DNA from: SVQP01 sp045658965
GTDB lineage: Bacteria; Bacillota; Clostridia; Oscillospirales; CAG-272
Direction of reading: 5' to 3'
Assembly (NCBI GenBank): GCA_045658965.1
Contig: JAZOVZ010000052.1
Coordinates: 1-13,577 of the forward strand
DNA length: 13,577 nt
In this document: one piece after another, positions 5,293 through 12,802 of the stretch
How positions within the stretch are numbered: the stretch's first letter is position 1
Layout of the letters: every line of letters begins with the position of its first letter
Translations under genes and position numbers: made by a program
Notes under the pieces: model-generated
Told to the model about the DNA's origin: nothing
Database searches by the model: none
The model's input: only the letters and a program-made list of their open reading frames with translations

Positions 5293-6063
5293 TCATATTT
5301 CAATTTCAGCCATAATGGCAAAATGGTCGGAATAGAAAAGTCCCTCACCCTTGACGTCATCGGGCACGATATCGCACGCGGTGCAATTGCCCGAGGCAAA
5401 AATGTAGTCGATCTTGGAATACTTGTCCGGCTCACGCCTGCCAAAGCCGTGGAAGGTACCGCCTACGTGTGCGGTGATATCCTTTGCGCCGCGCGCCTCC
5501 ATAGCGGCAATCAAGGTGCCGATCTCGGGGGCATCGGGATGTGCATTCATATCTCCCATCAGGATCACGGGCTGCTTGTACGCATCCAACGCAGCGCACA
5601 AAAGTGCCGCCTCGATCTGTCTTGCCACCTTGCCCACGTGGTCCAGGTGCGTGTTGCAAACGCAGATCTCACCCTGCCCTGCAAACGGATACAGCACGGC
5701 AATCGTTGCCATGCGGGGGCAGGAGCTCTGATCACCGCCCAGGGTTGAGCCGGGCACGCGCGGCGTAGCAGTCAGCCAGAAGTTATCCACGCTGACAAGC
5801 GCAAACGCATCCTTGCGGTATGCAATTGCCATGGACTCGCCCGTACAATCCTTTTCCCTGCCGCAGCCCACGAACACGTAATCTGTCATGTGCTGCTCCA
5901 GATATGCGCGCATATGGTGCGTGCACTCCTGGAAGCCGATGATATCGGGGCGTTGCTCTTCCAGCATGGCGATCACGCGCGCATGACGGTTGGTAAAGCT
6001 GTTGATGCTGTCACCGGCGTTGTCCACGCGCAGATTGTAGGTCATAACCTTTACTGTTGCCAT
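5293..6063 (-). CDS. Endonuclease/exonuclease/phosphatase (EEP) family hydrolase
   Basis: 256-residue protein of the EEP (DNase I-like) fold with every catalytic motif in order: TYNLR (Asn10), GFQE (Glu46), NTHLDH (His139), MGDMN (Asp171, Asn173), KIDYIF (Asp219) and SDH (Asp246, His247). This is the metal-dependent phosphoesterase set. There is no signal peptide, so it acts in the cytosol. The subfamily resembles the short bacterial EEP hydrolases of unknown substrate, not the longer ExoIII. The start has AAGGAG 7 nt upstream. It lies 18 bp after murC and just before the MBL lipoprotein, in one likely operon. Confidence 0.92.
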   Translation of the reverse strand: MATVKVMTYNLRVDNAGDSINSFTNRHARVIAMLEEQRPDIIGFQECTHHMRAYLEQHMTDYVFVGCGREKDCTGESMAIAYRKDAFALVSVDNFWLTATPRVPGSTLGGDQSSCPRMATIAVLYPFAGQGEICVCNTHLDHVGKVARQIEAALLCAALDAYKQPVILMGDMNAHPDAPEIGTLIAAMEARGAKDITAHVGGTFHGFGRREPDKYSKIDYIFASGNCTACDIVPDDVKGEGLFYSDHFAIMAEIEI

Positions 6064-6081
6064 TTTCCCGCTCCTTATTTT

Positions 6082-7485
6082 TTATTTTTCCAACGGTAAT
6101 TTTTCAAACAGGCGGTACACGTCACCCGCACCCATCACAACCACCGCATCGCGTTCGGTCACTTCGGCACAAAGCTGCTCCCCTGCCTTTTCAAAATCGG
6201 GCTGATAGGTCGCCTTAGCCCCGATCTTGGACACAAGCTTTGCAGAGCTGATGCCCTTGGAGTCCTTTTCTCTTGCGGCGTAAATGTCCACTAAGATCAC
6301 GCGGTCCGCATCCGCAAACGCCCCCGCAAACTGATCCGCCAGCTGTGCGGTACGGCTGTAGGTATGCGGCTGGAATACGCAGAAAATATGCTCGAACCCC
6401 ATCTGCGCCATGCCCTGCAGCGTTGCCGCCACCTCGGTGGGATGGTGTCCGTAATCGTCGTAAACGGCAGCACCGTTTAATCTTCCCTTATACTCCATGC
6501 GTCTGCCCGCACCGCGAAAATGATGCAAGCCTTGCGCAATATCCTCTGCACTCAACCCGCACAAATGCGCGCACGCAGTCGCGGCAAGTGCGTTATAGAC
6601 GTTATGCTTACCGGGCACGCTGAGCGCAATATGCGCGTAAAATTCACCGTCCAGCAGAACGTCAAAGGCGGGATAGCCGCTCTCATAGGTCACGTTGATC
6701 GCGCGGAAGGTGGCATATTCGTTCTCAATGCCAAACGTGACCGTACCGCCCACGTAGCTTGCAAGCGACGCCATGATTTCGGGATCGTCACAGTTTGCCA
6801 CGGCAAAGCCGCTCTCACCCGTCAGCGCAGCGTACTTGCCAAACGAGGCACGGATCTGCTCCATGCTCTTGAAATAATCCACGTGCTCCATCTCGGCATT
6901 GAGTAAAACCGCAATGCTTGGGTTAAAATCAAGAAAAGAGTCCATATACTCGCACGCTTCAAAAATGAAATGCTGCTTGCCTCCGATACGGTAAGCACCG
7001 TCCAGACACGCGGTCGTCGCACCCGAAAGCACGGTGGGATCGGCATCCGCATCCACAAAGATCTGCGCGCACATAGACGTGCAGGTGCTCTTGCCGTGCA
7101 TACCGGCAATGCCTACGCGGTGCGCATATCCCATCATGATATATCCCAGATAGTCCGCGCGCGACACGCACGGAATGCCCTCTGCCTTTGCATAGGCATA
7201 CTCGGGATTGTCGGGCGAGATCGCCACGGTATACACGATCATATCAGCACCCTGCGCAGCATCTGCGCTGTGCTCGTAATGCACGAGAATGCCGCTTGCC
7301 CGGAGCGACTCGGTCACTGCGGTGCAGGTGCGGTCGGTACCGCTGACTACGTAGCCGCGCTGATGTGTGATGAGTGCCAGCGAAGACATCATCACGCCGC
7401 CCACACCGATGAAATGAATATGCTCGGCGCCTGCCAGCATTTGTGCAATGGCGGCGGCACCGTAATGCGTATTGGGAGTTGCCAT
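6082..7485 (-). CDS. murC: UDP-N-acetylmuramate--L-alanine ligase MurC
   Basis: 467-residue Mur ligase that adds L-alanine to UDP-MurNAc using ATP, the first peptide step of peptidoglycan synthesis. The N-terminal Rossmann domain shows HFIGVGGVMMSSLA (residues 24-37). The ATP-binding P-loop is GMHGKST (128-134). EACEYMDSFL follows, the form found in Firmicutes MurC, then HNVYNALAA and DDYGHHPTE of the central and C-terminal domains. Length is normal. The start has AAGGAG 5 nt before ATG. Its upstream neighbour is the divergent spoVG, with both promoters in the 175-bp gap. Being away from the dcw cluster is common in Clostridia. Confidence 0.96.
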   Translation of the reverse strand: MATPNTHYGAAAIAQMLAGAEHIHFIGVGGVMMSSLALITHQRGYVVSGTDRTCTAVTESLRASGILVHYEHSADAAQGADMIVYTVAISPDNPEYAYAKAEGIPCVSRADYLGYIMMGYAHRVGIAGMHGKSTCTSMCAQIFVDADADPTVLSGATTACLDGAYRIGGKQHFIFEACEYMDSFLDFNPSIAVLLNAEMEHVDYFKSMEQIRASFGKYAALTGESGFAVANCDDPEIMASLASYVGGTVTFGIENEYATFRAINVTYESGYPAFDVLLDGEFYAHIALSVPGKHNVYNALAATACAHLCGLSAEDIAQGLHHFRGAGRRMEYKGRLNGAAVYDDYGHHPTEVAATLQGMAQMGFEHIFCVFQPHTYSRTAQLADQFAGAFADADRVILVDIYAAREKDSKGISSAKLVSKIGAKATYQPDFEKAGEQLCAEVTERDAVVVMGAGDVYRLFEKLPLEK

Positions 7486-7515
7486 AGTTTCTCCTTATCC
7501 TGCGTTAACACAAAA

Positions 7516-7544
7516 TACATAGCAACGCAACGATTTATTTACAA
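7516..7544 (-). promoter_or_regulatory. Possible promoter of the murC cluster
   Basis: On the minus strand TTGTAA and TATGTA are separated by 17 nt, about 30 nt before the murC start codon. The -10 match is only moderate. Confidence 0.35.
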
Positions 7545-7579
7545 TATAAGCCGATTTTCACAGAAAATACCGATTGTGT

Positions 7580-7610
7580 TTGAATAAGCATCACAAAACG
7601 GTTGTATAAT
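7580..7610 (+). promoter_or_regulatory. Possible spoVG promoter
   Basis: A perfect TATAAT at 7605-7610 lies 50 nt before the spoVG start. The best -35 candidate is TTGAAT at 7580, with a long 19-nt spacer. In Bacillus spoVG is driven by the early sporulation factor sigma-H; I see no clear sigma-H promoter here. Confidence 0.45.
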
Positions 7611-7660
7611 GCACTTGTAACCCTATATAAGCTATCTTTATGAAGACGGAGGACCGGATT

Positions 7661-7960
7661 ATGCAGATCACAGATATCAAGATCAGAAAACTTTTTGATG
7701 ACGGCCCCATGAAAGCCATTGTTTCTATCACCTTTGACCATCAGCTGGCTGTACATGACATCAAGGTCATCTATGCACGCGATAAATACTTTATCGTAAT
7801 GCCCAGTCGCAAAAACCCCGACGAGACCTACAGAGACATCGCTCACCCCATCAACGCACAGTTCCGTGCCGAGCTGGAGGAGGCTGTCATCGTAGCGTAT
7901 CACAAAGAGGTGGAGCTTGCTGCCCTCGCTACCGAGGATCAAGAGCCCGCTACGGTTTAA
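7661..7960 (+). CDS. spoVG: SpoVG, septation/RNA-binding regulator
   Basis: 99 residues from the chosen start, the usual SpoVG length. The family opening MQITDIKIRKLF is followed by MKAIVSITFD, the segment FIVMPSRK, and the PINAQFRAELEEAVIVAY helix. SpoVG is a small nucleic-acid-binding regulator that in Bacillus affects asymmetric septation and in other Firmicutes many genes post-transcriptionally. I start at 7661 because GGAGG lies 8 nt upstream; an in-frame ATG at 7640 would put that SD inside the coding region. It supports a spore-forming Firmicutes host, although some non-sporulating species also carry it. It is a single-gene unit with its own terminator. Confidence 0.95.
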   Translation: MQITDIKIRKLFDDGPMKAIVSITFDHQLAVHDIKVIYARDKYFIVMPSRKNPDETYRDIAHPINAQFRAELEEAVIVAYHKEVELAALATEDQEPATV

Positions 7961-7978
7961 GCGTATATAAGCCCAAGA

Positions 7979-8010
7979 AGAACTCCCTGTGCAAAGGGGG
8001 TTCTTTTTTT
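7979..8010 (+). terminator. Intrinsic terminator of spoVG
   Basis: A 10-bp stem (AGAACTCCCT with AGGGGGTTCT, one G-U pair) closes a 6-nt loop and is followed by six further Ts. It lies 18 bp after the spoVG stop and 4 bp before the end of the convergent phosphodiesterase gene. Confidence 0.92.
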
Positions 8011-8014
8011 GCGC

Positions 8015-8521
8015 TTATAGGGTTCCAAAGCCAAATAGCACACCTTGATTACTGACGGTCAGCGTGCCGAATTTTCCATCCTGCAACGCTCCCGGATTAC
8101 ATACGAGCAGCGGCTTTTTGAGCTCCTGTCCGCAAAAACGCTCCCCTGCGTCAAGCCACTCCTGGCGCGGCAGGTGCGTGTGTCCGTAAAGCAATACGTC
8201 CGCCTCGGCTTGCGCCGCAAACGCCACCGCGCGCTCCATGCCGCCCTTGACGCCGTGCGTATGTCCGTGCATCATCACAATACGGTAAGCACCAACCTCG
8301 ATCAGCGCATGCTCGGGCGCGCTCTGCCCTTCAAACAAGGTGTAAAAATCACAGTTTCCACGCACGGGGCGCACACAAATATCCTGATATTCCAGCACAC
8401 GCAGATCGCGTATGCCGTCTCCCAAGAACAGTACCGCATCGGGCGCGCGCACCTGCAGCTCCAGAGCGCGGTCGATCAGCTCCGCTTTGCCGTGCGAATC
8501 GGAAAGCACCAAATACTCCAT
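8015..8521 (-). CDS. YfcE/MJ0936-type metallophosphodiesterase
   Basis: 168-residue calcineurin-like phosphoesterase. The metal-site motifs appear in order: LSDSHG (Asp8, His10), FLGDG (Asp35), GNCD (Asn56), MMHGHTHG (His85) and YGHTH (His114, His116). The size and the GNCD form match the YfcE/MJ0936 family, which cleaves model phosphodiesters and whose natural substrate is unsettled. I chose the ATG at 8521; it follows the lipid kinase stop as TGATATG, so translation is probably coupled. A GTG at 8533 would add MLAD and overlap the kinase gene. It is the second gene of a two-gene unit with the lipid kinase. Confidence 0.9.
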   Translation of the reverse strand: MEYLVLSDSHGKAELIDRALELQVRAPDAVLFLGDGIRDLRVLEYQDICVRPVRGNCDFYTLFEGQSAPEHALIEVGAYRIVMMHGHTHGVKGGMERAVAFAAQAEADVLLYGHTHLPRQEWLDAGERFCGQELKKPLLVCNPGALQDGKFGTLTVSNQGVLFGFGTL

Positions 8522-8522
8522 A

Positions 8523-9482
8523 TCAGCAAGCACCAGCCGGCATGGGCTCGACCGTGGGCAGATACGCCGCCCCCTTGGGCACGATCATACAAAGCGCATC
8601 CCTGACCGCACTGATCTCCAGCTCCCGCGCTTCGACCACCTCGCCGTCCACGCAAATGCTTTGCTCACCGTCAAAGGTATATCGCAGGGTCTCTCCCTTG
8701 ACGTAATCGATCACGCGGCGCGCCTTGGGATCGCCAAAATAGCTGCCATCCTTATACGAGTTGACCAAGGTCAAAAAGCGGATACGCGTCACGTTCTTGA
8801 TCATGAGCACGTCTAAAATGCCGTCGCCAAGCAATGCCTTGGGCGAGGAATGAAATCCGCCACCGCACCACGCGCCGTTTGCAACCGAGGTCAGCAGCAT
8901 ATCGTGCCGCTCCGGCTCACCGCCGTCCACCGACACCCACGCCTGAACGCCCGGCTTGCGGATCAGCGTCAGCACCAAGCCCGCTATGTAACCCACGTCA
9001 GCCGACAGCAGCTTTTTCTCTTTGAGCTTGGCGGTCAGCTTGACCACCTCACAATCAAAGCCGATATTGATCATATTGATGCAAAAGCGATCGTTATATC
9101 GGATCAGATCTATCTTATGCGTCTGTCCGTCCAGCTGTGCGCCGATATCCAAAAACGCGTCTTTCCCATCGAAATTGCGCACGAAATCGTTGCCTGTTCC
9201 TACAGGCACGACACCAACAGCGGCATTTGCAAAGCCATATGCCCCGTTGACCACCTCGGAAAGCGTGCCGTCACCGCCGCAAGCATAAAAGCGCAGCTGC
9301 GTTTCGGGGTGGCGTGTACAAAAGTCATGAACGAAATCGGTCGCTTCACCGCATGCACTCGTTTGATGGATCAAATAATCCGCACCGTACGCTGCACATG
9401 CCTGCTCGATTTTTTCGCGTAGCCCCTGCTGCCTAGCACCCTTGCCTGCCATGGGGTTGAGTATAAAAACGTGTTTGATCAT
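8523..9482 (-). CDS. Diacylglycerol kinase-family lipid kinase (DagK/YegS type)
   Basis: 319-residue soluble lipid kinase with the DAGK catalytic fold. The N-terminus has FILNPMAGKG (residues 6-15), then the nucleotide-binding GGDGT (69-73, in ACGGDGTLSEVVNG) and PVGTGNDF (93-100). The C-terminal beta-sandwich domain contains GDGILDVLMI and the late CVDGE segment. It would phosphorylate diacylglycerol or a related lipid with ATP to feed phosphatidic acid back into phospholipid or lipoteichoic acid turnover. Substrate choice cannot be read from sequence. The Shine-Dalgarno is weak (AAAG only), but a strong promoter lies upstream. It is followed by and coupled to the phosphodiesterase gene. Confidence 0.93.
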   Translation of the reverse strand: MIKHVFILNPMAGKGARQQGLREKIEQACAAYGADYLIHQTSACGEATDFVHDFCTRHPETQLRFYACGGDGTLSEVVNGAYGFANAAVGVVPVGTGNDFVRNFDGKDAFLDIGAQLDGQTHKIDLIRYNDRFCINMINIGFDCEVVKLTAKLKEKKLLSADVGYIAGLVLTLIRKPGVQAWVSVDGGEPERHDMLLTSVANGAWCGGGFHSSPKALLGDGILDVLMIKNVTRIRFLTLVNSYKDGSYFGDPKARRVIDYVKGETLRYTFDGEQSICVDGEVVEARELEISAVRDALCMIVPKGAAYLPTVEPMPAGAC

Positions 9483-9530
9483 AGCTTTACCATTCTTTCT
9501 TTTTGATGGAACCGTATACTCTATCAGTTT

Positions 9531-9560
9531 ATTATAACATATACACCACTGCTTTGTCTA
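9531..9560 (-). promoter_or_regulatory. Sigma-A promoter of the lipid kinase gene
   Basis: On the minus strand TAGACA (5 of 6 to consensus) lies 18 nt before a perfect TATAAT, which also has the extended -10 TG (TGTTATAAT). About 50 nt separate the -10 box from the start codon. Confidence 0.75.
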
Positions 9561-9588
9561 CCGTTTTTCACAGATTTTTTGCACGCTT

Positions 9589-9597
9589 CATACAATA
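9589..9597 (+). promoter_or_regulatory. Sporulation-type -10 box before the small-protein operon
   Basis: CATACAATA matches the -10 form used by the mother-cell sigma factors (sigma-E CATACA-T, sigma-K CATA---TA), 35 nt before the first start codon. An AC pair about 17 nt upstream would suit sigma-K. A vegetative reading (TTCACA, 18 nt, TACAAT) is also possible, so the sporulation link is tentative. Confidence 0.4.
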
Positions 9598-9632
9598 TGG
9601 AATGAATACAGATAGGCGAAAGGAGCACTCCT

Positions 9633-9866
9633 ATGACACTTGACAGAAACGCAGTGGACAAATTACTTGCACTCAACGACAGACAGCTTGCACTGGTGAT
9701 CAAAAAGCTGACCGCAGAGGCAGGTATTGACCCCGCACTCATACAGATCAACCCCTCCAACATGCAGATGCTGCGCACCGCGCTTTCCATGGCAACCGAC
9801 GAGGATCTCGCCCGCGCCGGCGAGCAGCTCTCCAAATTGAAAAAGGACGGAAGTCACCATGGCTGA
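9633..9866 (+). CDS. Small conserved-looking protein, first gene of a three-gene operon
   Basis: 77-residue protein of unknown function. It reads as three or four amphipathic helices (LDRNAVDKLLALNDRQLALVIKKL; NMQMLRTALSMA; DEDLARAGEQLSKLKK), with no membrane segment. The start is ATG with AAGGAG upstream. The SD lies inside the palindrome AGGAGCACTCCT, which ends directly at the ATG and could partly hide the ribosome site. Its end overlaps the next gene by 8 bp, so the two are translationally coupled. The upstream sporulation-like -10 box and the partner proteins suggest a spore-related role; this is inference. Confidence 0.8.
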   Translation: MTLDRNAVDKLLALNDRQLALVIKKLTAEAGIDPALIQINPSNMQMLRTALSMATDEDLARAGEQLSKLKKDGSHHG

Positions 9867-10179
9867 CGTGTCCGACACCCTGCAGCGTCTTTTGGACGAC
9901 CCCGAGGTACAAGCAGCGGCGCAGGAGCAAAGCGGGCAGGACGATGCGCTGCCCGCCGGCGGTTCTGTGCTTGGGGCATTGCCGCCGGATCTGATGGGCA
10001 AGCTGCCCATGCTCATGAGCACGCTGGGTCCCATGCTTGGCAAAGCCGAGGGCAAGAAGGACGAGAAAACCGCGCTGCTGCTGGCACTCAAGCCCTATAT
10101 GAGTCCCGGGCGGTGCGACGCCATTGATAAGCTGATCATGTTCGGACGCATCAGCGAGGTTTTCAAGCAATTGCGGTAA
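9859..10179 (+). CDS. Small protein of unknown function, second gene of the operon
   Basis: 106 residues. An acidic N-terminal helix (VSDTLQRLLDDPEVQAAAQ) is followed by a Gly/Pro-rich linker, a Met/Leu-rich stretch (DLMGKLPMLMSTLGPMLG), and a basic helical end (ALLLALKPYMSPGRCDAIDKL). The C-terminal pattern, a helix, then YMSP, then R..ID...M..I, recurs in small proteins of spore-forming Clostridia as far as I recall; I do not know a function. The start codon lies inside the last codons of the first gene. Confidence 0.8.
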   Translation: MADVSDTLQRLLDDPEVQAAAQEQSGQDDALPAGGSVLGALPPDLMGKLPMLMSTLGPMLGKAEGKKDEKTALLLALKPYMSPGRCDAIDKLIMFGRISEVFKQLR

Positions 10180-10192
10180 AGGAGGCTTTCAT

Positions 10193-10525
10193 ATGTACGT
10201 AAAACCGCCGCGCAGACAATTTCAAGGGGAAATATACCTTCCCGACAATTATCACGGCACCGCTTTTACCGAGGAGCAAGAGACCGGCAATCAGCCCGCA
10301 GAGCCGCAGCAAGCAGAGGTAAGCTCTCCCGAGCCCGAGGCTGTACCTACTGCAAAAAAGCAGGAGGGCGGGCTGTTCTCCTCTCTGTTTTCGGGCTTTG
10401 GTGGCTTACGCTCGGACGACATTCTGTTGCTTGCCCTGATCGTGCTGCTCTCGCGCAGCGACGAGGGAGGCAAGGGGGCAGGCGAAATATTACCGCTGCT
10501 TGCGATATTGCTTTTCATGGGATAA
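10193..10525 (+). CDS. Small membrane-associated protein with hydrophobic C-terminal hairpin
   Basis: 110 residues. The N-terminus is basic and aromatic (MYVKPPRRQFQGEIYLPDNYHG), followed by a low-complexity Glu/Pro/Ala linker (about 30-58). The C-terminal third has two short hydrophobic stretches, DDILLLALIVLLSR and EILPLLAILLFMG, separated by a Gly/Asp-rich turn. They are short for full membrane spans and may form a hairpin or a self-assembling surface; such DD-LLL-LLL segments are frequent in small proteins of sporulating Firmicutes. The start has AAAGGAGG 7 nt upstream. Last gene of the operon, followed by a terminator. Confidence 0.8.
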   Translation: MYVKPPRRQFQGEIYLPDNYHGTAFTEEQETGNQPAEPQQAEVSSPEPEAVPTAKKQEGGLFSSLFSGFGGLRSDDILLLALIVLLSRSDEGGKGAGEILPLLAILLFMG

Positions 10526-10534
10526 AACAAACAA

Positions 10535-10569
10535 GAAAGGGACCAAGCACTCACGTCTTGGTCCCTTTC
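10535..10569. terminator. Bidirectional intrinsic terminator
   Basis: A 13-bp perfect stem (GAAAGGGACCAAG with CTTGGTCCCTTTC) closes a 9-nt loop between two convergent genes. On the minus strand it is followed by TTGTTTGTTTTAT, so it works best for the minus-strand operon. On the plus strand the following T content is low. Confidence 0.85.
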
Positions 10570-10583
10570 TCACAATCATCTTA

Positions 10584-11531
10584 TCATGATTCAACTTCCG
10601 CAGGCTCCACGCTCTCCATGATCACCCAATTGCCGTATCCCTTGGCGATCACGTAATCCAAAGCGTCCGTCTGATCACCGTCCAGCGCAATACGCGGAGA
10701 ATAGCGCGTCAGATCGTACTGCATATTTTCCATCACGTACCGAACGGTCAAAGCCTGCTGCTCCGACGCGGGATCGGTTACGTCCATGGACAAGCCGCGC
10801 AGATCCAGCACCAGAAAATCGCAAACCGTAAGCAGCTGTGCCGCGGTATAAGCGTCATAGCGTGATGCAAGCAGTACCTCGGGATGGATCAGTACTCCGA
10901 TGGCGCAATCCCCTGCCAGCGATTTCACACGGCGCAGATACGCACAAACCTCCCCGATATTGGCCTGCGTGGGGGCAAGTCCGCACAAAAAGATCTCGTC
11001 CACGCCCGCCGCTGCCGCCTCGGCAATCAACGCAGCCTCATAGGAAAGCGTCAGCTCACGCAAAGCCGCATCCTGCTCGGCAAAGCCTCCGATCGGCATA
11101 TACGCGCTCAAATACAGGTTGTTGTGATGCAGATTTTCCACGTTTTGGGCAAGATCCGCATCGCCCCCCTGCTCCCAGCCCGCGCGATCACAAACCGCAG
11201 AGCGAAATGCAAGCGCACCGTCCTTGGTACGCAAGGGCGCGCACAGCTGTGCGATGCCTGCGTTGAGATAGCTGCTGTAGCGATCCCCCAAGCGGTACGC
11301 ATGCGCCTTGATGCGCGGCACCGTGATGGGCACGATCTCCTCCTTTGGCACCTCGGGAACAGTTGACTGCTCCTTCTCTGCGGGATATTTCTCCGCCGTG
11401 CGCAACAGCCACGAGCCAACGCCCACGCTGGCAGCAAAGGTCGCGCCAAGCAGCAAAACGATACCGATCGCTATGCCCCACTTGACCCAAGCATCCCTTT
11501 TTTTACCGATGCGCACGCGTTTCTTTGCCAT
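10584..11531 (-). CDS. Membrane-anchored extracytoplasmic protein of unknown function
   Basis: 315 residues. A strongly basic N-terminus (KKRVRIGKKRD) precedes one membrane segment (about 17-42, WGIAIGIVLLLGATFAASVGVGSWLL), then a Glu/Pro-rich linker and a domain of about 240 residues outside the cell. That domain alternates strands and helices: ALAFRSAV, LYLSAYMPIG, VDEIFLCGL, AIGVLIHPEVL, FLVLDLRG, RIALDG. The pattern recalls a TIM barrel such as those of putative glycoside-hydrolase-like proteins, but I see no catalytic pair I would trust. The start has AGAGGAAAG before ATG. It lies 12 bp after the PrsA-like lipoprotein gene and is surely co-transcribed, so both proteins act at the outer membrane face. 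Confidence 0.75.
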   Translation of the reverse strand: MAKKRVRIGKKRDAWVKWGIAIGIVLLLGATFAASVGVGSWLLRTAEKYPAEKEQSTVPEVPKEEIVPITVPRIKAHAYRLGDRYSSYLNAGIAQLCAPLRTKDGALAFRSAVCDRAGWEQGGDADLAQNVENLHHNNLYLSAYMPIGGFAEQDAALRELTLSYEAALIAEAAAAGVDEIFLCGLAPTQANIGEVCAYLRRVKSLAGDCAIGVLIHPEVLLASRYDAYTAAQLLTVCDFLVLDLRGLSMDVTDPASEQQALTVRYVMENMQYDLTRYSPRIALDGDQTDALDYVIAKGYGNWVIMESVEPAEVES

Positions 11532-11543
11532 AACTTTCCTCTT

Positions 11544-12617
11544 TTAATCCAAATTCACAAAATCAAGGCTCTTGCCGTATTCGTTGAGCTCGACCGTCAT
11601 GTTTTCCTTGATGCCGTCCTGATACTCACCCATCTTGGCAGACTGATAATACTGCAGCAGCTTTTCACCGTACATCAGTACGTGAAGCTCCTCGATCGGC
11701 ATACGCATGATCACGTAATATCCGCCGCCGTACTCCACCACGCCGCTGGTCTCATACTCGCCTAACGCAAATGCTGCGGCCTCATACTCTTCACCCATTT
11801 CATTGTACGTAAAATAGTATCCCATCTCGGTGATGGTCAAGTCCTTATTGACCACAGAGCCGATATGCTGACACATCAGAGCATAACGCTCCTCGTCGTC
11901 CTCGCACGCTGCCAGCTCGTCAGCGATCGCCTTTGCGGTATCGTAATACTGACTCTGCTTGCTTGCATCCTCCACGGGAATATACACGTGAATGGTTCTG
12001 GCGTAATCCACACCCTCCAGCACGTAATCCAGATAGTCCGAGTAATTGCGCTCACCGTACTCAAAGATGCCGCCGTCCACCAGCGCGTAATACATAGCCG
12101 ATTCCAGATAGCTTGCGCGGTAAACAAAGCGCAGATAATGGTCGGTCAAGCCGTTTTCCCTCAGCCATGCAAGGTATGCGTCAAAATCACCGCCAAAGCC
12201 GCCCTCGGCTTGGCTTTGATTGACCAAATCCTCGATCTGCTCTTGCACGTACTTGTCGATCTCGGGATCATTTGTACTGACCATCAGATTCTTGCAGCCG
12301 ACAAGGATGGCGTAATTCGCCTTGAGATTTTCCAGCACGAGCGTCTCAAGCTCCTCGCGGTGTTTGTCCGCCGTGCGTGCATCGTCCCAGATGCCCTTGC
12401 CGTATTTCTGCTCCAGCTGAGCTTTATAGGTGTTCACAACAAAGCGCAGCTCCTCGTAATAAATATCGTATTCGTCGCACTTGCCGATCACGCGCATCTC
12501 CTGCTCGCTGCTCTCCACGGGCTTGATTTCATTCGAGCAGCCTGCCAGCGTCGCTACAAGCATCAGCAGCGCCATGGCGCACGCAAGCACGCGCACTTTT
12601 CTCATACGTTGCATCAT
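11544..12617 (-). CDS. PrsA/SurA-like foldase lipoprotein (parvulin-type)
   Basis: 357 residues from the chosen start. The lipoprotein signal has a basic start (MMQRMRKVR), a hydrophobic core and the lipobox TLAGC with Cys27. Residues about 45-190 are helical and resemble the SurA/PrsA N-terminal chaperone region (YDIYYEELRFVVNTYK). About 214-310 follow the parvulin layout: YARTIHVYIP, a helix, DLTITEMGYYF, the EEYEAAAFALGEYETSGVVEY segment and GGYYVIMRM, then a closing helix. The usual catalytic Cys/Asp and His of parvulins are not obvious, so it may be a chaperone without prolyl isomerase activity. The start is placed by GGAGG 5 nt upstream; an in-frame ATG at 12644 would put the signal peptide too deep. 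First gene of an operon with the membrane-anchored protein. Confidence 0.8.
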   Translation of the reverse strand: MMQRMRKVRVLACAMALLMLVATLAGCSNEIKPVESSEQEMRVIGKCDEYDIYYEELRFVVNTYKAQLEQKYGKGIWDDARTADKHREELETLVLENLKANYAILVGCKNLMVSTNDPEIDKYVQEQIEDLVNQSQAEGGFGGDFDAYLAWLRENGLTDHYLRFVYRASYLESAMYYALVDGGIFEYGERNYSDYLDYVLEGVDYARTIHVYIPVEDASKQSQYYDTAKAIADELAACEDDEERYALMCQHIGSVVNKDLTITEMGYYFTYNEMGEEYEAAAFALGEYETSGVVEYGGGYYVIMRMPIEELHVLMYGEKLLQYYQSAKMGEYQDGIKENMTVELNEYGKSLDFVNLD

Positions 12618-12658
12618 ATATTCCTCCAAAAGCCGTATAGGCACATCATTTCACGTTA

Positions 12659-12664
12659 ATTATA
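12659..12664 (-). promoter_or_regulatory. -10 box of the foldase operon
   Basis: A perfect TATAAT on the minus strand lies about 40 nt before the start codon. No good -35 hexamer stands at 16-18 nt; TTCACA is 20 nt upstream. Confidence 0.4.
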
Positions 12665-12776
12665 CAACGCCTTTATGACATGGCTGTGAATATTGCGTAT
12701 TTTTTTGCACACTTTCGCAAAAAGGAAGGTTTTGTCAAGGTGCTCATTGTTTCAAAGATGGTTGCATGCTTGACAT

Positions 12777-12802
12777 AAAAAAGGGTGCCACCGAAGCGGC
12801 AC
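12777..12802 (-). terminator. Intrinsic terminator with UUCG tetraloop
   Basis: On the minus strand GTGCCGC-TTCG-GTGGCAC is a 7-bp stem with one G-U pair and the very stable UUCG loop, followed by CCTTTTTTA. It would end transcription coming from the right. The nearest minus-strand gene in that direction stops at 13145, about 340 bp away, so the transcript would include the palindromic repeats between them. Confidence 0.75.

Noticed and set aside
6970..7587. 205-codon plus-strand ORF
   Set aside because: It is antisense to murC, which has every Mur ligase motif.
11865..12659. 264-codon plus-strand ORF
   Set aside because: It lies opposite the PrsA-like gene and shows no family motif; it is a shadow of the real gene.
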